Positions 10,074-21,364 of a DNA stretch of 64,000 bases are shown in pieces (the stretch's first letter is position 1; each line of letters begins with the position of its first letter). The position numbers and the translations under genes are program-made. The notes beneath the pieces are model-generated. The model did not search any database. It had not been told where the DNA came from and worked only from the letters and a program-made list of their open reading frames with translations. Source of the DNA: Mortierella alpina (taxonomy: Eukaryota; Mortierellomycota; Mortierellomycetes; Mortierellales; Mortierellaceae). The DNA lies in the NCBI GenBank assembly GCA_029449245.1, contig JANATF010000018.1, positions 372,001 through 436,000 on the forward strand, written 5' to 3'.

Positions 10074-10206
10074 TCTGGGCGGGCACTCCCTGCGGATGGG
10101 GGGTGCCAGTAGAGGTCTGCCAAGTCCGTATCAGACTTCCCGTGGGTCATCGACAAGTCGTCCTTGTCAATTTTTGGAGCCGCTCGTTCGCGAGCGGCTT
10201 TTTTTT
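10074..10206 (+). ncRNA. Candidate structured ncRNA with Sm-type site and terminal hairpin
   Basis: Four stems follow one another: GGCAC/GTGCC (10082-10086 with 10103-10107, extended by CCC/GGG), AAGTC/GACTT (10122-10126 with 10134-10138), GACAAG/CTTGTC (10152-10157 with 10163-10168), and AGCCGCTCG-TTCG-CGAGCGGCT (10178-10199). Between the last two lies AATTTTTGG (10169-10177), the classical Sm-protein binding site. A run of eight T follows the last stem (10199-10206). A single-stranded Sm site followed by a strong 3' hairpin is the end structure of spliceosomal snRNAs and of some telomerase RNAs. The 5' end is not defined. No U1, U2, U4 or U5 hallmark sequence and no TTAGGG-type telomerase template is visible upstream, so the class is unassigned. 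The T-run would also suit RNA polymerase III termination. It could be a degenerate snRNA copy. Confidence 0.45.
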
Positions 10207-11247
10207 GTCACTTTTTCATCAACATATACGGGCAACGGGCAACCGGCAATGTGCAATGGGCATCGGGCAATAGTATGCACAGAAGACATGCTCGTACAGA
10301 CTGAGTAAAGGCCAGACTTGTATTGCTGTCTGTCATAACAGCTCATTCCAAGGGACAACACCATTCAGGCTATTGCTACGCACCAGCTTTGTACCTAATT
10401 CCGCAATCGTCTTCATTACAAGAAGCACTCTGACATTGTACGTTCCTCAAAGTTGATGAATTGCAGGAAGATCAGATGGCAGCCAGTTGTCCTGATTCAG
10501 CAGACGCCATACAGCATTGAAGTCTTCATCGTGAAATGGTCGATCTCGAATCTTTCTCATCGGCTACTCCGAGCCTCACAGTTCCTAGCCCTCACTATGT
10601 CTGTACTTTACAATCGCCCTATATCTCGCTGTGATCACTAAAGGAATCATAATACTGTCATTCAGTTGCTGGGAATGGAGCACTACACACCCTGCTGAAC
10701 GATTTCCTTCTCGGTGCCAAGTACGACGCACACTAAGACTAAGGTCCCGTACCTGGGACCTACCTATGGTAAAAGACCAGCTAGGACCTTCGCACACATC
10801 AGTTCATCCCTGAATGGTGGATAACTGTTAGTATGCCGCTGAATGAGACGTAGTTCTTTGTAGCTTTCCTTGGGCGATAGACTTGGTAGGACGGTGGCGT
10901 TGTGTCGTGTACTATTGTGAAGGTGATTGGTATCTGCTTGTCCGTTCCTGAAAATGACGAGATGAGGATGCGAGGTTCTGGAATGACTGCAAGAGCGTTG
11001 TACCGAGGATCTTCAAGTAATGAAGCGAAATACAAACATGAGATAAGAAATATGTAGTGAGATATAGGAAATGCGTCCTGTAGGCAGTCCAGCATTCTTT
11101 TGACAGTAGATCGGCGACTGTGAAAAATGAACGAGTAGTGAGGTCCGAGATGGTATTCATCTGAACACAGGCTATAGCTCGCAGCATGAATAAGTGTCCG
11201 CCGATGACGATGGAGCCTTCGCAAAACAGTACTCTGATGCGCCTTAA
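10207..11247. other. Intergenic, nothing recognised
   Basis: No supportable gene. Just after the RNA candidate, 10226-10272 is a run of imperfect GGGCAAC-like units. The remainder has only short frames with no domain. Confidence 0.5.
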
Positions 11248-11380
11248 TCAGACAGCAAGCTCTCGAAGAATGCTGCTTTCTCGTACATCTAAACATACTT
11301 CGTTTGGTGTGCACGAACCGAGACCATAGACCCTGGCGCTTGCGAATGTCTTTGGAAATGCCATTGGGTCAGCAACTGAA
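11248..11380 (-). pseudogene. Decayed gene end, copy 1 (SVADPMA...CTPNEV family)
   Basis: On the minus strand this stretch encodes about 43 residues ending at a stop codon. They include SVADPMA, ARVYGLGSCTPNEV and a terminal RESSILRELAV. The same block recurs at 13189-13328 with differences often in third codon positions, so this frame was probably once under coding constraint. No start codon or upstream exon can be assigned and the protein family is not recognised. It is best read as a fragment of a duplicated gene; a short last exon of a real gene remains possible. Confidence 0.4.
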
Positions 11381-11644
11381 TCTGCAATTGCCCACCCTGG
11401 GAGTATCAAGCGGCTTTGCCGCGGCAATGTGGAATATCTGTATCTGTGCCTCACGCAAGCCAGGAGAGGCGTATGAAAGGTACTGTGCGCGAAAAGTGTT
11501 CACAGGCACCCGTCCCTCATTTGCTATAGTTGACTGCATTTTCGGCTGTACAATAGCGCTCCCGGAGCTCGCAGGGTTGTGGAGCTCACACCATCTACTG
11601 TAGGAGAGCATTCTATGATACTGTGATAAGCAATCCGTATAATT

Positions 11645-12155
11645 GACAGTTCGAATGATCCGAATGATCGAGTGTTCGATTGATCCGTGTTGCATATCAG
11701 CCTAGGTCAAGTTAGCTCATGAGTCGCACCTCCCTTTTTTATATCACAAACTCCATCTCTCCATCAGGGCTGGAGCCTACGCCCTTGAGCACTAGAGCTG
11801 TAAAAACTTACTGTACGCCCTTGAGCCCCATGATCGTTATTCACCCAGGCTCACGATCAAAAATAATAAATACCCAACGTGTGGCTCTCTGGAACAATAT
11901 CTTATTATGACTATCCTTTTTCAACATAAAAATCCACAATATTTCTCATTCCTAAGGATCGAGTGTTCGAATTATCCGGATGCTCGAGCTCTCTGAATGA
12001 TCGAGTGGTCGTGTGCTTCGAATGCTCGAACTATTCGATCTCTTCGAATCGGATTCGAACATGCAAGTCTATTCGGAATCAAAGAAGACTCGAGCGCGCC
12101 ATAGTAGATTCGAACTCGGATTAGGCCAAATTCGATTCGAGCGCTTCGATAAGGG
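11645..12155. repeat. TTCGA/GATCGA-rich degenerate repeat tract
   Basis: Two clusters (11650-11690 and 11957-12155) are unusually dense in TTCGAA, TCGA, ATTCGA and GATCGAG words. The 14-mer GATCGAGTGTTCGA occurs at 11666-11679 and again at 11957-11970. Words are largely palindromic, so both strands look alike. Sequences resembling a tRNA B box occur by chance here, but no cloverleaf can be drawn. Confidence 0.55.
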
Positions 12156-12168
12156 GCCGTAGGCGGAA

Positions 12169-12866
12169 GCCAAGAGGACTGCTGAGGATGCGGCCAGGAC
12201 GGCTGCTGGGGCTCTGGCCAAAAGGGCGAAGAGGATGAGGAGGAGGAGAAAGTGAAGGAGGACAGGGACAAGCGGATGGATGATCGTCAGAGGGCTGCGC
12301 GGGAGCCGCAACAGCGGGAGTTGGCCAGGTTCACGGAACAGGCCTGCAAGGAGCTCGTGACAATGCAGAGACAAGCGGCTCTCCGCCAAGAGGAAGAGGC
12401 AAGACAGTGGCAGCTCCGGGGAAGCGCCCTGTGAAGCCAGTCTGCCACTTGGAGTCATGCTAAGGACCGATCGGCTGTGCCGAAGTCATGCGGTCGAACT
12501 GGGATACAGCCCTTACCGTACTGCCGACCGAAACGAACGTCGGACCCCTTCAGCACCAGTGCGCCGGGACAGCCTCCCTTGGGTCAGGTCCTTGCTACTC
12601 CAAACTCGCTTTCGGGCGCTAGTGAGGAGAGCAAGAGGCACTTGTTCTCTGTCATGCTCGCAGCTGCACAGCGTGCTCAGAAACAGCATGGAGCACTCCC
12701 TCTTCAGCAAGGCATGTCATCGCGCAGCGTGGCTGTCTTGTCGTCCCTTGGGCAAGGGCGTCCAACATTGGCAGTGTTGCCGAGACGACCTGAGCGTCTC
12801 GCGCGAAAAGCACGGATGTTGGCTGAAGAGGTCGAGTCCCTCACAGAGGCCATGCGAAAGCTGTGA
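12169..12866 (+). pseudogene. Broken gene for a coiled-coil protein
   Basis: One reading frame continues from about 12226 to the stop at 12864-12866, interrupted only by a TGA at 12432-12434. Before the TGA it encodes a charged, helical segment (DDRQRAAREPQQREL, RQEEEARQWQ). After it the text is Ser/Pro-rich and ends in another helical segment (PRRPERLARKARMLAEEVE). An adjacent Ala/Arg-rich piece (12169-12236) lies in a frame shifted by one base. Continuous protein-like composition on both sides of a single stop suggests a gene inactivated by one point change and one frameshift. Composition recalls the C-terminal parts of nuclear SANT/coiled-coil proteins such as the one at the right end of this window, but no homology is demonstrated. 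Confidence 0.4.
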
Positions 12867-14910
12867 TTGCAGACTCCTCGCCGCGGTGGAACACAATATA
12901 TTATAATTTGTACTTGCACTTTCAGAATAAACCCATATTTGTATTTGCGCTTACTTGACAATTGTGTTGTTTTCTTTGACCATAATGAAGAAGGACGATA
13001 TGAGGTATTGCAGTGGTGCAAGAATATTGTCAAGGTTCAATAGATGAGCGATGGAGAAGGATCAAATGAGCAATGAAGACAGAGATGGCATTTAGTCTGA
13101 ACCGGCACTGAATCTTGCAGCAGTGGAAGTTTTCAACTGATGAGGATGGAGAGTTTATTATATAGTGCTCAGTAGCGTCTACAGTGGACTAGACTGGAAG
13201 CTGTTGAAGAACGCTGCTCTCTCGTTCATCCAAGTGTACCTCGTTTGGTGTGCACGAACCGTGCCTGTAGACCCTGGCCCTTGCAGGCTGTGAATGTCTT
13301 TGCAATGCCATTGGGTCTGCAACTGAAACTGATATGGTAGATTTAAGAATCTTTTTTTTACTGGTCAAGGCCTTTGTCACTGCAGCCATGAGTACATGAG
13401 GATGAGTACGTGCATGAGAAGCAGAAAAGACACTGGAATATCTCTGTAAGTCGATTCGTAGCCGTTGGAAGAATTATGGATGTCGCAGACCCGGGAAAAC
13501 AAGCAAGACAAATGCCCCACTGCCTTCGCCAAAAGTCCTGAGAGGCTCTGATACAATGTCATTCCGTTTCTGCTCTCGTTATCGATCATATCCTAGACTT
13601 GGTGGCCGTGAGTAAGACTATCGATGATTCTCGACGATATACACTATAGTATCTGCGTCCGTGATACGTTATGGCCGGCGGTATGAGTGATCCTCGTGCT
13701 CCGTTGTCCAGCAAAGAAAAGAAAAGAATAGAAAAATATATCAGTATTAACGATACAGAGGCATTTTCTAGAACCGTAGGCGTCGCGATGATACTTTGAA
13801 GACCTGAGCCCGTCCTAGCATTCGTGGCGGTGTTGAGAAGAAGGAGAGGCAATGGAGAGGTCTAAGTATAGGGAGGCAGTGCTTTGAGAATTCCTAGAAA
13901 GGGGTCGAGGAGGCCCCTTTGCGTACGTGAATAGCGTGAGAATTACAGACGATGGCTAGTCAGGGCACTGTTTCTGGCGGAGGAGACAATTGTTTTGAGT
14001 TTGGCAGGCGCGATGAACAAGAGTTTCCGAGTGTGACCGTACGAAACTGGTCCCAGAGGTAAGACGTGTCCTGCTTGAGCAAGGTCTCAATTGTCCTTTG
14101 GTCGATGGACTAGCGAAGTTGGCAGGTGTATCCGGTAGCACGGTTCCTGCTGCATACAGTTTCTCAGAGCATTGTTGTCTTGGAATGCAGAACAGAGTTG
14201 AAAAGTTGAAAACGACCGAGTATTTTATAAGTGTGTCCATTGCCTCGAGCCCTAGTCGTTATGGATCCAGATAGTTGTCCAAGGATATTGTCCTGGAGGC
14301 TCATTCAGAACTCGATCCTGCTTTTGTGCATATCCTTCCGGCAATGATAAGCATCCAGATCTGTAGTACCTTTACAAAGTTGGCAACAACTCCAGCCATA
14401 TGCAAGCTCGATGCAGCTCTCTCTGGATGAAGTTGGATCAGAGGCTACAAAATTGGCTATGCCGTGGATATCAACATCTTTGAACAAGACTGATTGCGTA
14501 AAGACCGTCTCTACCTGCTACGTCAAATGGCAGGATGTAAGTGTATAGTCCAGGCTTTTGCTAGCAAGCCCGAAATGCGTGTGCCTTCAGGAAAAGGCTG
14601 AGGGAGGTCTATAAGCACGCTCACAGACTAGGATGAGGGATGCAATGGCTGACAGGGGGGCGCGGAGTGAAGGAGAGATTGGAGGAAGAGGAGACGAGGA
14701 GATGGCGGCAGGCGAGAGGCGGCTTCGTAGGTGATGGATGGCACAAGCGAACGTCTGTGTCTGTCTCTCTTCTATTTCTTGCTCCACTGTGCTCACCCGC
14801 TCTACTTCCTTTCTGTTTGCCCTCTTCATCCCTTCATTCACCGGCCACCCTTGCTCCTCTGCCCGCACACTCTCTCCATCCCTCAGAGTTGTCGTGGCAT
14901 CCCCAAGACC
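12867..14910. other. Intergenic, mostly decayed sequence
   Basis: Apart from the fragment at 13189-13328, no gene is supported. Several minus-strand frames of 60 to 95 codons lack domains and agree with no other copy. The last 150 bases (14756-14900) are CT-rich on the plus strand, like the promoter tracts of real genes here. Confidence 0.5.
13189..13328 (-). pseudogene. Decayed gene end, copy 2 (SVADPMA...CTPNEV family)
   Basis: This is the second copy of the fragment at 11248-11380, same strand, about 1.9 kb away. It reads SVADPMA, then ARVYRHGSCTPNEV and RESSVLQQLPV before a TAG. The copies differ by a short indel in the middle and many third-position changes. Going upstream on the minus strand, similarity stops just before SVADPMA, next to a T-rich CAG, which could be an old exon boundary. 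Confidence 0.4.
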
Positions 14911-15309
14911 ATGGCTCACGCACCTAGAAATAAGGCGGCCCGTACATGTGCTTCGTGAACTCGAGGATCTCTGGATGCGATTAGAGCTGGTTCTACTAAT
15001 GCAGCCGAAAACAAAAACACGCGGGAGGATCGCAGGACCCAGCTGGAGGCAGCGAATTTCTGCCTACAGCACAAGCAGGATGCACTGGACGTCTGCGCCT
15101 GGACAGAACTTCTGGATCTTCATCTCTGGATTCCTCATCACCAATTTGCAATCCACCACTCGGCACACCAGGAGCCATGACGCGGATCGACAAAGCAACA
15201 GCAGCTGCTTGAACAGCGCAGGAGGCATAGCAGCGACAGCGGTATGGTGTCTTGGAGAAATACGGGCAGGCCAATGCTCCTTGAGGCAAGATTTTCAGGC
15301 ACGCAATGA
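14911..15309 (+). pseudogene. Broken gene start with two in-frame TGA codons
   Basis: An ATG at 14911, placed right after a CT-rich tract like those before other starts here, opens a frame that runs 132 codons to a TGA at 15307. It is interrupted by TGA at 14956-14958 and 15178-15180. Between stops the text looks like protein: a basic N-terminus (MAHAPRNKAAR), then a helical charged piece (NKNTREDRRTQLEAANF), then a Gln/Arg piece (KQQQLLEQRRRHSS). Both internal stops could come from CGA (Arg) by C-to-T change, as expected from deamination of methylated C. No domain is recognised. Chance cannot be excluded. Confidence 0.35.
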
Positions 15310-16049
15310 TTCATAAATGGTAGCCTCTTCAATCACCGTTGAGCACTTTCAGGTTTGTTGAACGACGCAACGCCCTTTCATCTCCTGCAAGGCAAAAAAA
15401 AAAATGATTCCCCCTGGAGAAGCATTAGAGGTTGCAACTGTAGAAACAACGTACTGATGAGAAGAATAAAAATGGGGATCTTAACGGGTACAGAATAGCA
15501 AGATTTAGGTGCAGCCGGCGACTTTGGAGGATCAGAAAACACCGTTGATATGATTGCCTGGCTACTACAAGCCGTTTATCCAGCTCGGTGCAGTACGCTA
15601 TATTGCAACCACTTACCTTTTAGCACTAAAAACACCGCGTGCTTGATGCAGACTACTGAACATGTGGCACATGTACTCTACAAAAACGTTCACGCCGGCT
15701 CGTGGTATGGGGTAATTGCATATGATAGTTCAAGCAATGTCGAGGCTACACTCGGGTCGGCATCCATCATTTCATAGCCTCTACGAGAGATACTCTATCG
15801 GCCAAAGAAGCGTGGTTGTAGAGAACTGTGGAGGGCTAACCTCCAATCGATGGGCTCTCTATTATTTTTGCAGACCCGTCCCACTCGGCTTCTCTGTGGG
15901 GTACAAACCAAGAAAGCAGTTTTCTATTCCAACGGCTCTTGCCCCAGCTTCAGCATAAAAGACGACAACAATCTTGGCGCCAGCGTTTCCTCAATTACAA
16001 CCCCACTTCTCGTTCACAAGACAAAAACAACTTTCGTATCGTTCCTGTC
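15310..16049. other. Intergenic, upstream of the Sec14-like array
   Basis: No gene is visible. Longer frames ending inside the first Sec14-like exon are upstream extensions of that exon and carry no conserved residues before the ATG at 16050. Confidence 0.5.
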
Positions 16050-17567
16050 ATGGCTAAAGGCGACATCCCAACCCCCCCCGGCACCGGGCATATTTACACT
16101 CTTACGACGGACCAGAAAAACACCCTCAAAGAAGTATGGTCGACCATTTTGGCGATTGCTGATTCCGGCGAAGCTGTCGTGTCAGCCGACATGGTGCGCG
16201 AGATCCAGCGAGAAGCAACCTCAGGTTCTAGCCCTCAATCAGCCACTGTGCAGGCCGCTGCCAAAGCTGGCTGGTTCTCAGGCGACAAGGTCGCCAAAGC
16301 TGAGGAGGATGCTCGTGCTGCCGGACATGGAAATGGCATGGCCAAGATATGGCTACAGGACATTGGTCTGAGTGTCGACGAGCTGCGGCCCATTCTGTGG
16401 GACAATGTCATGGGCGACCATCCCGGTAGGTGGCAAAAAAGAGACAAAAGACATTGGTAAATGGTCCTGTACCAGTATATGCTAATCAAGGAAGCGCAAT
16501 TGCCGTTGCTTGTAGATTCCTTGATCTTGAGATTTGTTCGTGCACGCAAGTGGAACATTATCAACGCGTTCAACATGATGCTGAAGGCTTTCAAATGGCG
16601 GTTGGACGAGGACATTTCCGCGGTCAAGTACTCCACTGACGAGCAGCTCGATGAAGAGTACCCAAAGTTTTTGGAGCAGCTCAACTCTGGCAAGTTTTAT
16701 GTTCACGGAACCGACATTGACAACCGCGTCGTGGCGTAAGTACGCAACTAGTGTTGTCTTCACATACTTTTTTATCTTTATATACCTCCGGTTCTATATT
16801 ATATACTCAGTTCTTCTGTTTGATTCCGATGCGACCATGATAGGTACCTCAATGTGCGTCTACACAAACCTAATGACCAGCCTGTCAAGACCCTCGAAAA
16901 GTTGACCGTCTATGTGATGGAGTGTGCGCGCGTCCTGCTCGAACATCCAGTGGAGACTGTGTGTCTCGTCTTTGACCTCACGGGCTTCTCGCTCTCCAAT
17001 ATGGATTTTGCCATGCTACGGTATCTGATCACCGCCTTTGAAGCATACTACCCCGAGTCCCTCGGGAGAGTCCTCATCCACGGAGCTCCCCTTGTGTTCT
17101 GGGGCGTGTGGAAGGTCATTGAACCATGGCTCGATCCAGTCGTCGCCTCCAAGATCCGGTTCACGCGATCAGACAAGGATTTGCTCGACTATATTCCTGC
17201 AAAGCATTTGCCAGATCGGTACAAGGGTGGTCTGGACAAGTACACGTACTCGTACCCGCGTGCCCAGCCAGGAGAAAACAGTTGCATGGAGGACACAGAG
17301 ACCAAGGAGAAGCTGACTGCGGAATGGGAGGCCCTCCGCTGGAGATTCGAGGCATTGACGAGAGAGTGGACCAAGGCTGGGACACCCGAGGCGATGACGG
17401 CAAGGTCCGAGGAGGAGGTTGAGAAGGAGCGCGAGGAGGTGGCGAAGAATCTGCGGGAAGCGTTCTTCAAGATGGACCCGTACATTCGCGCCAGGAACAT
17501 GTTCCATCGGACCAGCCCTGCGATCGCAAAGGACGATGGCAGCGTCGAGTGGTGTTACAACAACTAA
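16050..17567 (+). CDS. Sec14-like CRAL-TRIO protein, array gene 1
   Basis: Three exons (16050-16425, 16516-16735, 16844-17567) give 439 residues. Sec14-like proteins bind a lipid such as phosphatidylinositol in a closed pocket and move or present it between membranes. The N-terminus has the array motif TPPGTG followed by LTTDQKNTLKEVW. The CRAL-TRIO N-terminal helices begin at residue 126 (SLILRFVRARKWN) and the lipid-binding fold runs from about 190 to 335 (VFDLTGFSLSNMD, IRFTRSDKDLLDYIPAKHLP). A charged helical tail follows. Exon 2 is 220 nt, as in all five genes. Unlike its four neighbours it lacks the intron after SLSNMD, and its first exon has an Ala-rich insertion. The start is the first in-frame ATG with the shared motif right behind it. 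The lipid cannot be predicted. Confidence 0.88.
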
Positions 17568-17663
17568 ACTGCAACTATCTATAGGCTGTCAAAATAAATG
17601 CTGTACTGCACGAATGCACTGCTGGCCGGCGCGTGCTTGATTTTCAGCGGCTGGTGGTGTGAT

Positions 17664-17694
<31 letters not shown>

Positions 17695-19097
17695 TCGATT
17701 TTTTTTTTAACAGCCGCACACAGCTGGATTTTTTTTGTTGGTCATTCAACCTCATCCCGGCTTTGCTTCTGCAACAATGTTACGGACTTCACCAAGAACA
17801 AAAGAACAGGATGTTCAGGAACAGGATATGCAAAAACAGGAAGCTCAGGAACGGGATACGCCATTGGGCGCTTGACTTGACTTGAGAGAGGCACGGCTTT
17901 GCATCAGGATGACTGCGCCTGTTCTGGAGCAGATGCCGGTGGAAATCATCCAGGCACTGCGGGATTGAAGCTGAGCAATCGCGATGGCATCGACACGCCG
18001 CTGCCAGTGAAGGTCATCACCGTAGCGCTCGACGACTCTCTTCCGCATCCAGGACTACACATCTAAAGCCTGGATGGCGGGCTGGATCGCCTGAGAGAGA
18101 TTTGCGATGGTGCAGTGCAGCATTGACCAGACTTGCACTGAGGAACGAGATTCAATCCAGCAGGACGCTCAAAAGGGTCCTCGCGTTAACTGAAAACGTG
18201 GCTCTCATCCAGGACACAATAGTAGCATAACGAGGTCTTATTCATGACGAAGGAGTGGTTGATCGCCTACAACAATCTGGTTCAATGTTTTCAGCGCAAC
18301 ACGGGAAAACATTGATCCAGCCTGGTATAGAGAGACAATGAAGGTTGGAGGCTTGACGCTTGAGGATGCACCTGCACTAGGGCACATCATTGTATCTGCT
18401 ACGGGAGAGAGGCCCTCATCCAACATTACCCGGAGTCTCCTCCGACACCCTTCAGCACTCAAGCGGCGCTAAACTTTCCTAGCCGGGCTCGATGCTATTA
18501 TTCTCTTGTCACTATAGTTCTAACCTCGACTGAAGAATATACACTTCTCACATCTACTCCGGTGGCCCAAGGGCTGGCCGCTAACATCCCCAACGACTGT
18601 GAAAAATTGCGCTGGTTCATGCTTTACGCTTCCAAGCTTTGACGGCACGTGTCTGCGGCAGATGTAGCTCGGCGTAGGTACGAGGGCCCCACTGAATGAC
18701 CCTTTTTTGTAAGCTCAACCGAGGAGATGTGTGTGTGAACAGGCTGACACGATGTAATACAATGTAACACATGCACACGAGGATCTTAGCATGGCACATC
18801 ATTGATCTAAAACCCATTGACGCCGGCGGCAGAGTATGAGAGCGATGAGCATTTTTCTTACGTCGAAACGAAGTATGACTGAACGCGCTCCACCCTTGTC
18901 CCGTGCAGGCATACCTTTGTCGTCTTCACTTTTCCACTCATTTTCCTTTGCTTTTCTTTGTCGTTTGTCTCATTTCTCGTCGTTTTTTTTTTTTTCTGTG
19001 AACCAGCAAATCCATTGCCGTTGGCCCATTCATGGTAGCACATACCCTCATTCCCATAGCCTTCTTTTTACTCATGCCAACACATAAATCAGGGACT
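17568..19097. other. Spacer between array genes 1 and 2
   Basis: No gene is supported. Holds a TTGACC hexamer repeat (17665-17694) and, at 18900-18998, the CT-rich tract that precedes gene 2. Confidence 0.6.
17665..17694 (+). repeat. Hexamer repeat (TTGACC)5
   Basis: Five perfect TTGACC units, followed by TCGA and a T-run. A simple microsatellite about 100 bp after the stop codon of array gene 1. Confidence 0.9.
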
Positions 19098-19468
19098 ATG
19101 AGTACCCCACCAGGGACAGGATATGTAGGATGCCTGACTCCAGAACAGAAGCAGTGTCTGAAGGATGTCTGGGCCGCGGTGCTGACCTTTCTGGTGGCGA
19201 ATGAGTCTACTCCCGACTCACGAAAGCCCAGTAAGCAATCCAAGAAAAACCGTGCTGGTGCCTCCAAGCGAGCATCGGAAACGGCCTTCTGCACAGACGA
19301 CCATGTGGCAGAGTTGGTACCCAAAAACAGAGGCGATTACGGACTTTATGGAGAGGCACTGCGAGAGTTGCTCTGGAGTAATGCGCTAGGAGATCACCCA
19401 AGTAGGTAGATATCATATTCCACTGGTTCAACTTCGGGGTGGTGAAAGAGCCACAGCTGCATGAGGCC

Positions 19469-19499
<31 letters not shown>

Positions 19500-20746
19500 C
19501 TAACGATAACCTGTGGTTGATGACTATATCGTCCACGTCTCTCAAAGACGCCCTATTTCTACGATTTTTGAGATATCACAACTGGAACGTGGAGCGAGGT
19601 CTGGACATGCTGATGAGAGGATTACGGTGGAGAGTTGATTTCGACGCGGGTGAACTTACGACAAAGAACGAGAATGATCTCGAAAAGAAATACTCAGCGT
19701 TCCGACAACAGCTCAAGAGTGGCAAGGCCTTTCTATACGGCAGGGACAAGATGGGCCGCGTGGTTTTGTAAATATGCCTTGGTATTTTTATGTTGTTCTT
19801 CGAAAACGACAAAAGAAAATAACACACATCGAACATCCTTTGCACACAAATGCGCACAGTTTTTTTTTTCACCAAGTGTTCTAACCCGTGAAAGAAAAAT
19901 CACTGTTGGCTTGTTTACCTTCTACTTGTAGATATTGCACCGCACGGCTACACAAGGCCAGCGACCAACCAGTGGTGACCACGGAAAAGTTTTTTGTATA
20001 TATGATCGAGTGCATACGACTGTTGCTCTATCCGCACGAGGAAGCATGCGTCGTGATTGACCTCGCTGGACTGAGCATAGGAAACATAGACCTGAAGTAC
20101 GCAAAAGAATTTGTCGGGACAAGTTCGTCTCCTGTTGGCTGTTGTATAACTTTTTACCGACCCCCCCCCTTTTTTTTTATACTGTTGCTGCCTTTCTAGA
20201 TTCACCAAGTTTGTAATAGAGTGCCTTCAGAACCACTACCCAGGGTCAGTGGGAAGGGTCGTGGTCCTTGATCCTCCACTCGCGTTCCATGGGATTTGGA
20301 AGGTCATCCGTCCGTTGTTGAGTCGTTCTTTTGCAGCCAAAATCCGCTTTGAGCGCCGAGAGACAGATCTGCTAAAATACATTGATGCCGAGACGCTTCC
20401 AGTCATGTTCAACGGAGGCAAGGCTCTATGCAAGTTCAAATACGTACCGCCTCTCCCGGGAGAGAACGACTGTATGATGGATACTTCGACCAGAGAGTTG
20501 CTGCGTGCAAGATGGAGGAGTCGACTATGGAGGCTGGAAGGGTTGCTTCGAGAGTGGGTGGTGAGCACGGCACAGGAGACGGAGCATGCCAGAGCAGAGG
20601 AGGTCATTGAGGCTGAGATAGAGGAGACGGTCAAGGCGATTCGAGTGGCATACTTCAAGTTGCGTCCCTATATCCACGCAAAGATTCCATACGAGCGGTC
20701 GGAGCATCGGCCTTTACGGCAAGATGGAGAAGTCGTGTGGTCTTAG
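19098..20746 (+). CDS. Sec14-like CRAL-TRIO protein, array gene 2
   Basis: Four exons (19098-19401, 19548-19767, 19932-20096, 20200-20746) encode 411 residues. The N-terminus MSTPPGTGYVGCLTPEQK is typical of the array. A Lys/Ala-rich linker precedes the CRAL-TRIO helices (LFLRFLRYHNWNVERG) and the lipid fold with GRDKMGRVVL, VVIDLAGLSIGNID and the final TDLLKYIDAETLP. The last about 90 residues form a helical tail ending in LRPYIHAKIPYERSEHRP. Intron 1 contains a 28-base A-run (19469-19496) and intron 3 a C-run plus T-run, both unstable tracts where assemblies may err. The codon across intron 1 reads Asn, where the other four genes have Asp. Probable soluble lipid-transfer or lipid-sensing protein; the ligand is unknown. 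Confidence 0.88.
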
Positions 20747-21364
20747 CCCAGGTAAAAATAGGGTATTTAACCATTTGATGTTTGGTGGACGCAACCGAGG
20801 TCGAGGCCCAAGGCCACTCTTATTGATGGTGCGCAATTGCTCTGAAAAATGCGCGTTGGTGCAAACTTTAAACGGGCATCCCCTCCGTTTGAACTCAAGG
20901 GGAGTGTGAGGTGTCTTTAGACCTTGGAAGGAATGAAAAATTAGAGAATTGCCTCCAACCGTGTTTACTGGTATCGGGCAACGATTGCTCTTTGCTGACT
21001 CCGAAGGCGAGGAGGGCGACATCGGTCGATGTGGCTCTGAAACCCAGTGCCGGCTCGGATGGGGGTTAAGGACGGACGCCGACGCGTCGTCTGTTTTCCT
21101 TCTCAGATTCATCATGTTCGCTGACTCTTATTTTTCTCCTTCCTCAACGCTCCTTCTCTTCATCACCCTCTGATTATTCTTTCTCGTTCAGCATCTTGCT
21201 TTCTTTTTCACCCTCGTTTTTTTCCTTCTCTCTCGGCCGTTCTCTTGCAAACTTGCAGGGCTTTGTTTTGTCTGTGCATTGTATTCTATTTTCCCGCTAG
21301 TGTGCTGGTTCAGCACAAACAATTGCACTGTAGAGTTTTAGTTTTTTTTTTCAAGTGCTACAGT
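20747..21364. other. Spacer between array genes 2 and 3
   Basis: No gene is visible. The last 240 bases are rich in CT on the coding strand (for example TTTTTCTCCTTCCTC at 21128) and probably form the promoter of gene 3. Confidence 0.55.

Noticed and set aside
12045-12110. tRNA B-box-like GTTCGAATCC on the minus strand
   Set aside because: Part of the TTCGA-rich tract; no A box or cloverleaf can be drawn.
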